Origin: Shewanella sp. UCD-KL12
GTDB taxonomy: Bacteria; Pseudomonadota; Gammaproteobacteria; Enterobacterales; Shewanellaceae
DNA length: 64,000 nucleotides
Assembly (NCBI RefSeq): GCF_001957125.1
Contig: NZ_MPHJ01000002.1
Location: 186,001-250,000, forward strand
Direction of reading: 5' to 3'
Shown: in pieces, positions 17,929-25,969 of the stretch
How positions within the stretch are numbered: position 1 is the stretch's first letter
How the letters are laid out: each line of letters begins with the position of its first letter
The notes under the pieces: generated by a model
What the model was told of the DNA's origin: nothing
The model's database searches: none
The model's input: the letters and a program-made list of their open reading frames with translations, nothing else
Position numbers and translations under genes: made by a program

Positions 17929-18599
17929 GCAGTTCAGTAACCGATAGCGCACTTGTTAAACAGTTAGGTTGGGATCGTGAGCAGATGGCGCAAAAAGCGG
18001 CTCAAGATATTCCAGATGGTGCTTACGTAAATCTTGGTATAGGTATTCCCGAAAAGGTTGCGCGCTACGTGCCTGAAGGGCGTGAGGTGATCTATCACAC
18101 TGAAAATGGTCTGCTGGGTATGGGACCAACACCAGATGATGAAGATATCGACTTTGAGCTGATTAACGCGGGTAAAAAGCCAGTTTCGGCCATAGCGGGA
18201 GCAGCCTATTTTCACCATGCTGATAGCTTTGCAATGATCCGCGGTAAGCATATAGACATCTGCGTGCTGGGTGCGATGCAGGTATCGAAACAAGGCGATC
18301 TGGCGAACTGGTCTACAGGGGCGATCGATGCCATTCCAGCTGTAGGCGGTGCGATGGATCTGGTTGCAGGCGTGAAAACCATCTTTGTTATCACTCAGCA
18401 CAACACTAAGCAGGGAGATGCAAAGTTGCTTGAAAACTGCACTTACCCACTGACAGGGCAAGGGGTTGTTAGCCGGATCTATACTGATCTTGCGGTCATT
18501 AAGGTGACTAAGCGTGGCTTTGAGGTGGTTGAGTTAGCACCAGGTGTCGACTTTGACTATGTACAGCAGCGAACGGCGAGCGAGCTAATTCGCGCATAG
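17925..18599 (+). CDS. pcaJ: 3-oxoadipate/3-oxoacid CoA-transferase subunit B (PcaJ-like)
   Basis: Subunit B carrying the catalytic glutamate in HTENGLLGMGP (about residues 59-69), the YVNLGIGIP entry motif and the C-terminal CTYPLTGQGVVSRIYTDLAV stretch, strongly PcaJ-like. The 224 residues agree with the family. The ATGA overlap with subunit A shows it is made as a heteromer. It is followed 45 bp later by the aminotransferase gene. No aromatic ring-cleavage genes (pcaGH, catA, pcaD) are in the window, so the 3-oxo acid probably comes from the neighbouring aminomutase and aminotransferase rather than from protocatechuate. Confidence 0.87.
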   Translation: MSSSVTDSALVKQLGWDREQMAQKAAQDIPDGAYVNLGIGIPEKVARYVPEGREVIYHTENGLLGMGPTPDDEDIDFELINAGKKPVSAIAGAAYFHHADSFAMIRGKHIDICVLGAMQVSKQGDLANWSTGAIDAIPAVGGAMDLVAGVKTIFVITQHNTKQGDAKLLENCTYPLTGQGVVSRIYTDLAVIKVTKRGFEVVELAPGVDFDYVQQRTASELIRA

Positions 18600-18644
18600 C
18601 GTTTGAGCGGACAGATAGTTAAGTGGATAAATGGAATTAAGATA

Positions 18645-20012
18645 ATGCCAATGTCTAATAAAAATGAGAGCACCAACAAAAGTGCACAGCTTTACCAAAA
18701 AGCCTTGAGCTTGATGCCTGGTGGTTGTAGCCGTAATACCGTGCTACGCAAACCAAACCCTCTTTATGCAGAATCTGCCACAGGTTGTGTTGTTACTGAT
18801 ATCGAGGGGGTGGCACGGGTTGATTTTGCCAATAATATGGCTGCTTTGATCCATGGTCATGCTCAGCCTAAAATTGTTGAAAATGTCACAGCGCAGCTGC
18901 AAAAAGGTAGCGCTTTTACCTTAGCCACTGAAGTTGAGATCGATTACGCCGAGCACCTCTGTAGCCGAAATGAAGGTTTTGACAAGCTTCGCTTTGTAAA
19001 CTCTGGCACCGAGGCGGTGATGAGTTGCCTAAAAGCAGCTCGTGCCTATACAGGACGAGCTAAAATTGCCAAGGTCGAAGGTGCTTACCATGGTCTATAT
19101 GACTATGCCGAGGTCAGTCAGACTGCATCGCCAGCCACTTGGGGGGATGAATCTGCACCCAATAGCGTACCAGTTGCATTTGGTACGCCACAAGCGGCGC
19201 TCGATGATGTGGTCGTCATCCCCTTTAATGATGTAGCGCGCGCCATCGCCATCCTAGATAAGCACAAAGATGATCTTGCTTGCGTATTGGTCGATCTGTT
19301 ACCTCACCGGGTGGGCTTAATCCCTGCTTCAACCGAGTTTGTTGTTGCGCTTAGAGAGTGGACTGAGCGACATGGTTCATTGCTGGTATTTGATGAAGTG
19401 ATCACCTTCAGAAATGGTTATGGCGGGGCGCAGGACAAGTATCCGATTAATCCAGACCTTACCGCTATGGGGAAGATGATCGGTGGCGGCTTTCCTGTCG
19501 GTGCTTTGGCGGGAAAAGCTGAAGTGATGGATGTGATGAACCCACTTAATAGCAAGGTGCTGTTCCCACACTCAGGAACCTTTTCTGCCAACCCTGTCAC
19601 TATGGTAGCGGGACTCACCGCTATGCAGCTATTTGATAAGCAAGCGGTGACAGAGTTAAACCAGCAGGGCGATAACCTTAGAGCGATGATCGCTGATGTG
19701 ATTAAGCTGGTCGACGTACCAGCGTGCGTCACAGGCGATGGCTCAATGTTCCGTATCCATATGAAGGTTAAGCCACCGGTTAATTATCGCGACGCCTTTG
19801 CAACGACTGGTGAGACAACGCTTATGACTGCTTTAGTGGATCATCTATTTGATAATGGTTTCATGATGATCAACACCTGCTCAGGCACTCTATCGACAGT
19901 GATGAGTGACAGGGAACTTGCTCACTTTGCTGAGGTGCTTCATGCTGGTTTTAAAAAGCTTAAACCGCAGTTCGAAGCCTTGAAAGTTGCAGAAACAACA
20001 GAAATAGAATAG
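18645..20012 (+). CDS. Class III PLP aminotransferase, GSA-aminomutase-like (possible beta-aminotransferase)
   Basis: Class III fold: FVNSGTEAVMSCLKAAR (phosphate loop), AYHGLYD, Asp in LLVFDEVITF, and probable Schiff-base Lys in TAMGKMIGGGFPVGA. About 455 residues, close to glutamate-1-semialdehyde aminomutase and to characterised beta-amino acid transaminases, which belong to this subgroup. It would convert a 3-amino acid to the 3-oxo acid needed by the adjacent CoA-transferase. ATG 18645 or 18651 are both weakly supported; the upstream TTG 18603 is unlikely. It ends 9 bp before the thiolase start. A HemL role is unlikely given the context. Confidence 0.85.
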   Translation: MPMSNKNESTNKSAQLYQKALSLMPGGCSRNTVLRKPNPLYAESATGCVVTDIEGVARVDFANNMAALIHGHAQPKIVENVTAQLQKGSAFTLATEVEIDYAEHLCSRNEGFDKLRFVNSGTEAVMSCLKAARAYTGRAKIAKVEGAYHGLYDYAEVSQTASPATWGDESAPNSVPVAFGTPQAALDDVVVIPFNDVARAIAILDKHKDDLACVLVDLLPHRVGLIPASTEFVVALREWTERHGSLLVFDEVITFRNGYGGAQDKYPINPDLTAMGKMIGGGFPVGALAGKAEVMDVMNPLNSKVLFPHSGTFSANPVTMVAGLTAMQLFDKQAVTELNQQGDNLRAMIADVIKLVDVPACVTGDGSMFRIHMKVKPPVNYRDAFATTGETTLMTALVDHLFDNGFMMINTCSGTLSTVMSDRELAHFAEVLHAGFKKLKPQFEALKVAETTEIE

Positions 20013-20021
20013 GAATAACTA

Positions 20022-21257
20022 ATGAGTTCAGATAGCTTAACTCTCGATGAAGTAATGACAAGCGTCTATATCTGCGATGCCATAAGAACACCTATTGGCC
20101 GCTATGGTGGCGGGTTATCATCAGTTCGTGCTGACGATCTAGCTGCGTTGCCAATCAAGGCGCTGATGGAGCGAAATCCTGATGTGAACTGGGCTGAGTG
20201 TGATGACCTATTGATGGGGTGTGCTAATCAATCAGGCGAAGATAATCGCAATGTTGCCCGCATGGCAGGTTTGTTGGCAGGGTTGCCTCAAGAGGTACCC
20301 GGTTGCACGGTGAATCGCTTGTGTGGATCAGGGTTAAACGCCATTGGTGATGCGGCGCGTGCGATTCGCACCGGCGAAGCGGATTTGATGATCGCCGCTG
20401 GGGTTGAGAGTATGTCTCGTGCCCCCTTTGTGATGCCTAAGGCGGCCACACCATTTTCCCGTTCCACTGAGTTTTATGACACTACTATGGGCTGGCGCTT
20501 CATCAATCCTAAGCTTGATAAAGCGTACGGCACCGAAGCGATGCCGCAGACGGCAGAGAACTTAGCCGAGGATTTTGGCATCTCCCGCGAAGCGCAAGAT
20601 AGCTTTGCCTTCAATAGCCAGAAAAAGGCGGCAAGTGCGCAGGAAGCGGGATTTTTTGAAAATGAAATCGTCCCTGTGATTATTCCTGTTCGCCGTGGTG
20701 AGCCAATGGTGTTTAGCAAAGATGAGCATCTTCGATTATCTCCCCTTGAAAAGCTAGCCAGCTTAACGCCGCTGTTTGAAGGGGGCTCTATCACTGCGGG
20801 TAATGCCTCGGGGATCAACGATGGTGCTGCTGCGCTACTGCTTGCATCCGAAGAGGGAGTTAATAAGCATAAGCTTAAACCAAGAGCGAAAATACTCGGT
20901 ATGACTGTTGCGGGTGTTCCTCCAAGAATTATGGGGCTAGGACCCGTTCCTGCGACTAACAAGCTGCTTAAGCGCCTAGGCTTATCACTCGATGATATGG
21001 ATATTCTTGAATTTAATGAAGCCTTTGCGGCGCAGGCACTAACTTGTACTCGTGAACTTGGTTTGAAAGATGATGATCCACGTATCAACCCTCAAGGTGG
21101 GGCAATCGCGTTAGGTCACCCTCTTGGAATGAGTGGTGCTCGACTTGCCACGACGGCAGTCAATCAGCTTGAGCGTACTCAAGGGCGCTATGCTTTGTGC
21201 ACCATGTGTGTCGGTGTCGGTCAAGGGATCGCTATGGTCATCGAAAGAGTGGCTTGA
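20022..21257 (+). CDS. pcaF: 3-oxoadipyl-CoA thiolase-like acyltransferase (PcaF-like)
   Basis: Thiolase that cleaves a 3-oxoacyl-CoA with CoA to acetyl-CoA and an acyl-CoA two carbons shorter. Nucleophilic Cys101 is in NRLCGSG, the catalytic His in [13 protein letters not shown] and the second Cys in [43 protein letters not shown] and GWRFINP are hallmarks of PcaF from memory. AGGA precedes ATG 20022; the conserved fold starts at residue 12, so ATG 20055 is an alternative. Last gene of the cluster, followed by a hairpin. Confidence 0.88.
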   Translation: MSSDSLTLDEVMTSVYICDAIRTPIGRYGGGLSSVRADDLAALPIKALMERNPDVNWAECDDLLMGCANQSGEDNRNVARMAGLLAGLPQEVPGCTVNRLCGSGLNAIGDAARAIRTGEADLMIAAGVESMSRAPFVMPKAATPFSRSTEFYDTTMGWRFINPKLDKAYGTEAMPQTAENLAEDFGISREAQDSFAFNSQKKAASAQEAGFFENEIVPVIIPVRRGEPMVFSKDEHLRLSPLEKLASLTPLFEGGSITAGNASGINDGAAALLLASEEGVNKHKLKPRAKILGMTVAGVPPRIMGLGPVPATNKLLKRLGLSLDDMDILEFNEAFAAQALTCTRELGLKDDDPRINPQGGAIALGHPLGMSGARLATTAVNQLERTQGRYALCTMCVGVGQGIAMVIERVA

Positions 21258-21289
21258 GCAAAATGCGTTGCAGTTAGCCAAGTGAAGAG

Positions 21290-21319
21290 GGAGAGCTAGG
21301 TGCGAGTGCTTAGCTCTCC
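21290..21319. terminator. Hairpin after the thiolase gene
   Basis: Arms GGAGAGCTA/TAGCTCTCC, 9 bp each with a 12-nt loop, 33 bp past the thiolase stop. No T-tract, so it may be a processing or factor-dependent stop. Confidence 0.5.
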
Positions 21320-21369
21320 TTGGTAGAGTCTTAGTACTGAGACTTAGAGCTAGTACTTAGTACTTAGTG

Positions 21370-21954
21370 CTAAGCTCTACACACATCTTGATATAGTTGG
21401 TCGGCAAGCTGTTTGAGCGTATCCGCTTCAGGGTGAGTGTGGGCAAAGGTACGTAGCCCGTAAATCCCCATCATTAAAAAGCGTGCGCGTTCATCCGCTT
21501 TTCTGCTTGCAGCAATCTCACTGTTTTCAATTGCCTGTTCAAATACTTCGGTAATAGCCTGCTGCCAATCAGCGAGGTTAGCTGTAATGATCCCATGGAC
21601 CTCCTCGTCTTGCTCCGCGAGTTCATTGAGTGCTTTAGTTAGCAAGCAAGCCTGGGCTGCATCACAGCTTTGACACTCTTTAACGATATTATCGAGGTAA
21701 GCTTTTAACGCAGTCAGTGTTGTCCCCTGACCACTGAAAAATCCCTGAAACTCAGCACTTCTATCCAGTTTATACTGCTCGAGAGCAGCCAGCAGTAGGC
21801 CGCGCTTATTTTCAAAAGCACAGTAGATAGAGCCTGGGTGTAACCCGGTTGCCTGTTTTAGATCTTGCATACTGGTCTTGCCATAACCTTTATTCATAAA
21901 GGCGGTCATGGCAGATCTTAATACTTTTTCTCTATCGAATTCGGCATTACGCAT
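21370..21954 (-). CDS. nemR: TetR-family repressor, NemR-like
   Basis: A 194-residue TetR protein with an N-terminal HTH (TSMQDLKQATGLHPGSIYCAF, about residues 27-46) and Cys residues in the ligand domain (QSCDAAQACLL, about 94-104), reminiscent of redox- or electrophile-sensing NemR. It is transcribed away from an old yellow enzyme gene, the same partnership as nemR-nemA. Two perfect 18-bp palindromes lie between the two starts. Probable autoregulator that releases DNA on exposure to electrophiles; the sensing chemistry is inferred. Confidence 0.85.
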   Translation of the reverse strand: MRNAEFDREKVLRSAMTAFMNKGYGKTSMQDLKQATGLHPGSIYCAFENKRGLLLAALEQYKLDRSAEFQGFFSGQGTTLTALKAYLDNIVKECQSCDAAQACLLTKALNELAEQDEEVHGIITANLADWQQAITEVFEQAIENSEIAASRKADERARFLMMGIYGLRTFAHTHPEADTLKQLADQLYQDVCRA

Positions 21955-22026
21955 GATGCTATTGAGCTCTCTATTGTGCAGTGATGGAGGTTCAGCATGA
22001 GCTGATTAAGGCTATTGTACGCTTTG

Positions 22027-22042
22027 TTGAACGTTTATTCAA
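22027..22042. promoter_or_regulatory. Degenerate third NemR-like site
   Basis: TTGAACGTTTATTCAA keeps the outer TTGAA/TTCAA of the two perfect operators just downstream. It may be a weak auxiliary site. Confidence 0.4.
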
Positions 22043-22049
22043 AAAAGAT

Positions 22050-22067
22050 CTTGAATGAGCATTCAAG
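22050..22067. promoter_or_regulatory. NemR-like operator 1
   Basis: CTTGAATGAGCATTCAAG: 18-bp inverted repeat with 8-bp arms and a 2-bp centre, between the divergent repressor and reductase genes. Confidence 0.8.
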
Positions 22068-22076
22068 AAAGGTTAT

Positions 22077-22094
22077 CTTGAATGCTCATTCAAG
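22077..22094. promoter_or_regulatory. NemR-like operator 2
   Basis: CTTGAATGCTCATTCAAG: second copy, 27 bp from the first centre to centre. It contains an in-frame ATG (22082) that would be the longest start of the reductase, so the true start must be downstream. Confidence 0.8.
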
Positions 22095-22108
22095 AATCAG
22101 AGGTCGCT

Positions 22109-23167
22109 ATGACTGATAACCTATTTCAAAGCTACGCGCTAAATGACACGCTCACACTGAAGAATCGCATCCTTATGGCGCCACTGACTCGTTGCATGGC
22201 AGATGATGAATTAGTACCAACACAAGCGATGGCTGACTACTATGGCCGCCGCGCTGAAGCGGGCCTTATTATCTCTGAAGCTGTGATTATTCGCCCTGAT
22301 GGCCAAGGCTACCCAAATACTCCGGGTTTATTTACTCCTGCTCAGATTGATGGTTGGCGTGTTGTCACTGACGCAGTCCATAAAAGTGGAGGCAAAATAT
22401 TTGCTCAGCTTTGGCATACTGGCCGCGTCGCTCATCCGCACTTTTATTCCGAAAAGTGGGGAGTTAACGATGAAGTTATCGCCCCATCAGCAGTCGGGTT
22501 TGAGGGCACGGTCCCAAGAATGCGTGAGCTGAATTATCAAACCCCACGCGCAGTAACGGCAGTGGATATTGAGCAACTAGTGGCTGATTATGCTCAGGCT
22601 GCAGCTAACGCAATTGATGCAGGCTTTGACGGAGTCGAGATCCATGGGGCAAATGGCTACCTGATTGATCAATTCCTGCATTTTGACAGTAACCAGCGCA
22701 GTGATGAGTACGGTCAGACTGCAGAAAACATGAGTCGCTTTCCTCTGGCTGTTGTCGATGCGATAGTGGCAAGAATTGGTAACGATAGGACAGCGCTACG
22801 TGTATCACCGGGTGCTTATGTGCATATTGAAGCTGATGCACGTGACAAAGAGGTATTTGACTATCTACTACCTGAACTTGAAAAGCGCGATCTTGCCTAT
22901 CTACACATAGGTATATTTGATGATGCAATGAGCTTTGAGCATTTAGGCGGGAGCGCTTCAAGCTATGTTCGCACTACCTATAACAAAACTTTAGTGGGTG
23001 TAGGTAGCTACACGGCTGAAACAGGCAGTGAAGCAATTAGCGATGATAAATTTGACCTGCTTGCTATTGGTCGCCCCTTTATCAGCAACCCGGACTATGT
23101 AGAGCGCGTTCGTGAAGGTAAAGAGCTAGTGACATATTCAGAGGAGATGCTGGCGAGCTTAGTTTAA
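22109..23167 (+). CDS. nemA: Old yellow enzyme-family alkene reductase (NemA-like)
   Basis: FMN-dependent NADPH reductase of activated alkenes, nitro compounds and maleimides. The 352-residue TIM barrel begins at LFQSYALNDTLTLKNRI. Visible motifs are MAPLTRC, LWHTGRVAHP, the His/Asn substrate-binding pair in IHGANGYLIDQFL, SDEYG, and the C-terminal AIGRPFISNPD. ATG 22109 is chosen because AGAGG precedes it and the earlier ATG 22082 lies inside operator 2. The neighbouring TetR repressor and operators indicate induction by electrophiles. A clear terminator follows. Confidence 0.93.
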   Translation: MTDNLFQSYALNDTLTLKNRILMAPLTRCMADDELVPTQAMADYYGRRAEAGLIISEAVIIRPDGQGYPNTPGLFTPAQIDGWRVVTDAVHKSGGKIFAQLWHTGRVAHPHFYSEKWGVNDEVIAPSAVGFEGTVPRMRELNYQTPRAVTAVDIEQLVADYAQAAANAIDAGFDGVEIHGANGYLIDQFLHFDSNQRSDEYGQTAENMSRFPLAVVDAIVARIGNDRTALRVSPGAYVHIEADARDKEVFDYLLPELEKRDLAYLHIGIFDDAMSFEHLGGSASSYVRTTYNKTLVGVGSYTAETGSEAISDDKFDLLAIGRPFISNPDYVERVREGKELVTYSEEMLASLV

Positions 23168-23204
23168 GTTAATCAAAGCAGACTATTACTGAAGCCAACA
23201 ACAG

Positions 23205-23238
23205 AAGGGTTAGCAATGTGCTAACCCTTTTTGTTTTT
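23205..23238 (+). terminator. Rho-independent terminator after old yellow enzyme
   Basis: Stem AAGGGTTAGCA / TGCTAACCCTT with an ATG loop and a T-rich tail. Confidence 0.9.
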
Positions 23239-23360
23239 ATAAAATCTGACGTTAATTTTTGCCCATGCAGGGAAATAGGTGCATCTCTTATCTTGATAAT
23301 CAGGTGTGGGATCTGATTTAATGGCGACGACTGATGACTAATAATTGATTGGAGTAGAAA

Positions 23361-23864
23361 CTGAAAGCAGATGCTTCACAGCCAAGACTTGCCGCCTATG
23401 GCCAGCCTAGCTCGAAGATCACACTAGCAATATTGCTGGTGGTGCTTATCTGTCAGTTTTTCGCCGTTGGTTCCGCTTTTTCTGTGCAATACCCCAGTGG
23501 TAAACACCCTATGGGTAGTGATGTGAGTCATCATCACAGCCATGTATACAGCCAGGCTAGCGCTGATAACTCAAACAGTGCTACTGGCCATGATGCTCAT
23601 CATCATGGTGTTATTGCATTTAATGCCACAGAGCCTGTGCCTTCAGTGAACGATAGTAGCAGTAATAGTAATTTGCTAGCTTATAGCGCTGTATCGGCGA
23701 CTGAAGCTGAACATGAGCATGCTAATCACTCACACACTCCGTCTCATCCACCTGCAGAACCCCTATTTATTGCGAGCTTTTTTCAAATAGCGATCCTCAG
23801 TGATGATGAGATCACCTATACCAATCGTCGTTACGCGCCACCCATTCCGCCTCCTTATAGCTAA
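23361..23864 (+). CDS. His-rich exported or membrane-anchored protein, probable CTG start
   Basis: Small protein with an N-terminal hydrophobic segment (ITLAILLVVLICQFFAVGSA) and a His-rich, probably periplasmic body with clusters HHHSH, HDAHHH and HEHANHSH, and a proline-rich end. Such clusters usually bind Ni, Co, Cu or Zn. The frame opens after a TAG at 23355. The only GTG/TTG/ATG start (TTG 23433) would cut into the hydrophobic segment. CTG 23361 has GGAG six nt upstream and gives a proper N-terminus of about 18 residues with Arg and Lys before the membrane segment, so a CTG start is proposed (167 codons). It precedes a HupE/UreJ gene by 138 bp. Confidence 0.65.
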   Translation: MKADASQPRLAAYGQPSSKITLAILLVVLICQFFAVGSAFSVQYPSGKHPMGSDVSHHHSHVYSQASADNSNSATGHDAHHHGVIAFNATEPVPSVNDSSSNSNLLAYSAVSATEAEHEHANHSHTPSHPPAEPLFIASFFQIAILSDDEITYTNRRYAPPIPPPYS

Positions 23865-24002
23865 TACTCTTCATTTATTTAGCGTTTAATCAGTATTTTA
23901 CGATTAGCGCTGTTCCAATTTAGTGAGACACTTTTGCTAGCGCTTAGCGCCTAGAGTTTAAGTGTACTTACCTGATTCAAAATTTGTATTTGGAGTATCT
24001 GT

Positions 24003-24698
24003 ATGAGCCAATCTTTGGCGAGTGCTATCAAATTTTTGGTGGTATTTTTAGGGCTATTTGCCTCTTTTTCTCTCTTTGCCCACGGGGTAGATGAGGATAC
24101 TAGGCAGTTTTTAACACTTAACGAAGGGGTATCGATTCTGCCCTTTATCTATATCGGTGCCAAGCATATGGTCACCGGCTATGATCACCTGTTATTTCTG
24201 GTTGGGGTGATCTTCTTTCTGTTCAGAACGAAAGATGTTGTGCTGTATGTCAGCTTATTTACCTTAGGTCATAGTATTACCCTGCTATTTGGTGTGCTCA
24301 GTGATATTCAGGTTAATGCGTATTTGATTGATGCCATCATCGGCTTTTCAATCGTCTATAAGGGCTTTGACAACTTAGGTGGTTTTAAGCGCGTTTTTGG
24401 TTTTCAGCCCAATACTAAGCTAGCGGTTATTATCTTTGGCCTGTTTCACGGCTTTGGTCTGGCGACTAAAATCCAGGAGTTTAATCTGCCTGAAGACGGC
24501 CTAGTCACAAACATTTTAGCCTTTAATGTTGGGGTAGAAATTGGACAATTTTTGGCGCTAGGTTTAGTGCTTATTTTAATGAGTTTTTGGCGACGACATG
24601 GGAGCTACCTGCAGTTTTCAACCGCAGCGAACACCTTGTTGATGAGTGGAGGTCTGATGTTAGTTGGTTTCCAGTTAACAGGCTTTTTCGTTAGCTAA
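24003..24698 (+). CDS. HupE/UreJ-family membrane protein, putative metal permease
   Basis: 231-residue integral membrane protein. A signal-like first TM (about residues 9-25) is followed by five or six further TMs. The HupE/UreJ_2 signatures are FIYIGAKHMVTGYDHLLFL, TLGHSIT and GLFHGFGLA, with conserved His and Asp in membrane helices. The family is linked to nickel or cobalt uptake for hydrogenase and urease, but neither enzyme is encoded nearby. GGAG precedes ATG. Flanking His-rich and anchor proteins support a metal-handling role; the metal is unknown. Confidence 0.85.
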   Translation: MSQSLASAIKFLVVFLGLFASFSLFAHGVDEDTRQFLTLNEGVSILPFIYIGAKHMVTGYDHLLFLVGVIFFLFRTKDVVLYVSLFTLGHSITLLFGVLSDIQVNAYLIDAIIGFSIVYKGFDNLGGFKRVFGFQPNTKLAVIIFGLFHGFGLATKIQEFNLPEDGLVTNILAFNVGVEIGQFLALGLVLILMSFWRRHGSYLQFSTAANTLLMSGGLMLVGFQLTGFFVS

Positions 24699-24785
24699 CG
24701 TCCACACATAGCCCATTTTTATTTATGCATGCTTACTGAAGGTGAGTCATGCAGCCAAAACAGATTTAAGATTAAGGAAAGACCG

Positions 24786-25472
24786 ATGACAAATATGACA
24801 AACAGTAATCAGACTAGCCAGAAAGAGACGGTCACCAGCGCGGTGAACACGATAGATATTCCTGTGCACTCCACAGCAACCTTAGCCAAAGCCAGTCTGG
24901 TAGCCGCAGTGATCGCTGCAGTGGTTTTGACCACGGCAATCTTGCCTGCGGAGTATAATATTGACCCTACCGGAATCGGCAAGGCGTTAGGCTTGACTCA
25001 GATAGCAGAAGCGGCAAGCACCGCTCCCGCGACTGAGACTAGTACTAGCGGTAGTGAGACGGTTATCGCTTTTGAGCAAGTTGCTACAGTAAAAACGAAA
25101 GAGATAGCGAATGCGCCTACTGTTGCACAGATAGCTCAGGCTCGAAAAACCGCTGGCGTCAGAAGCGACACAGTTAAGATTGATATTCCTGCCGGAAAAG
25201 GGCTTGAGTATAAGCTGATAATGGATGAGTTTACGCATCTGGAATATGAATGGAGCACTGGTGGAGAGGCGTTATATTTTGATTTCCACGGTGAACCCAA
25301 AGGAGACAGTACTGGTTATTTTGAAAGCTTTTCGATCACCACATCGAATAAGGTTAAAGGCTCACTGACTACGCCTTTCGCTGGCTCCCATGGGTGGTAT
25401 TGGAAGAATAAAACCAATGCCCCTATCACTGTGACTTTATCAACAAAAGGTGATTACACCATTAAAGGATAA
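24786..25472 (+). CDS. Transmembrane anchor protein associated with HupE/UreJ
   Basis: About 228 residues: a cytoplasmic N-terminus of about 34, one TM (AAVIAAVVLTTAILPAEY) followed by NIDPTGIGKALGLTQ, a low-complexity Ala/Thr/Ser linker, then a beta-rich periplasmic domain (residues about 130-228) with YEWSTGGEALYFDFHGEP and GSHGWYWKN. This matches a conserved family seen next to HupE/UreJ genes in many proteobacteria (recalled, not searched). AAGGAA precedes ATG 24786; the earlier ATG 24729 lacks a site. Likely partner of the permease at 24003. Confidence 0.8.
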   Translation: MTNMTNSNQTSQKETVTSAVNTIDIPVHSTATLAKASLVAAVIAAVVLTTAILPAEYNIDPTGIGKALGLTQIAEAASTAPATETSTSGSETVIAFEQVATVKTKEIANAPTVAQIAQARKTAGVRSDTVKIDIPAGKGLEYKLIMDEFTHLEYEWSTGGEALYFDFHGEPKGDSTGYFESFSITTSNKVKGSLTTPFAGSHGWYWKNKTNAPITVTLSTKGDYTIKG

Positions 25473-25493
25473 GTCGATAGCTAGTTAAATCAG

Positions 25494-25525
25494 CAAAGGG
25501 CAGCCATTAGGTTGCCCTTTTTCAT
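25494..25525 (+). terminator. Rho-independent terminator after the HupE locus
   Basis: AAAGGGCA / TTGCCCTTTTT stem with a short loop and T-run, 20 bp past the stop. Confidence 0.88.
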
Positions 25526-25969
25526 GCAACTCACTTGAGTCGTAAGTAATGTGCTCCCCAAGCTATAGGGAAATGCCATATGACTCTTAGTATTGGGTTG
25601 TAGCTGCATCTTATTGGATTGTTTGAATTATCTAGCATATTACCTAGCGGGTTTGTAGTATGTTTGCAAAGTTTTTGTAACCTATCATTAACTTCGGATT
25701 GTTTTAGGGATGAAGTAAAAAAATGGCTCGCTACAAACTCACCTTCTTCCTGAACGACCCCATTAAAGCGTTATAGCAGCCCATGTTGCAGCAGTTAATC
25801 GATGTCTACTCGTTTACTGTGCAGGTTTTTTTAATGTCCTGATATCTACATGGGTTCTATTTTTAGGAACCACAAGTTTCATTAGCTGCTGTTTTTGAGA
25901 ACCCTGTTTATTTGTAAGCTACAGAAAATGTTCAAACCTGCTAATGACCGTATTCAACGGAGAAGTATT
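25526..25969. other. 444-bp intergenic region
   Basis: No supported gene. A 17-codon open frame at 25723-25776 lacks a ribosome-binding site. The region probably holds the promoter of the DUF1254 gene. Confidence 0.4.

Noticed and set aside
18645..20012. HemL, glutamate-1-semialdehyde aminomutase of heme synthesis
   Set aside because: The fold is shared, but the gene is embedded between CoA-transferase and thiolase genes; a beta-aminotransferase role fits better.
22082..22108. Upstream ATG as the start of the old yellow enzyme
   Set aside because: It lies inside operator 2 without a ribosome-binding site; ATG 22109 has AGAGG and matches the family N-terminus.
25723..25776. 17-codon frame encoding MARYKLTFFLNDPIKAL
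   Set aside because: It looks protein-like at first glance but has no ribosome-binding site and no recognised family; too short to support.
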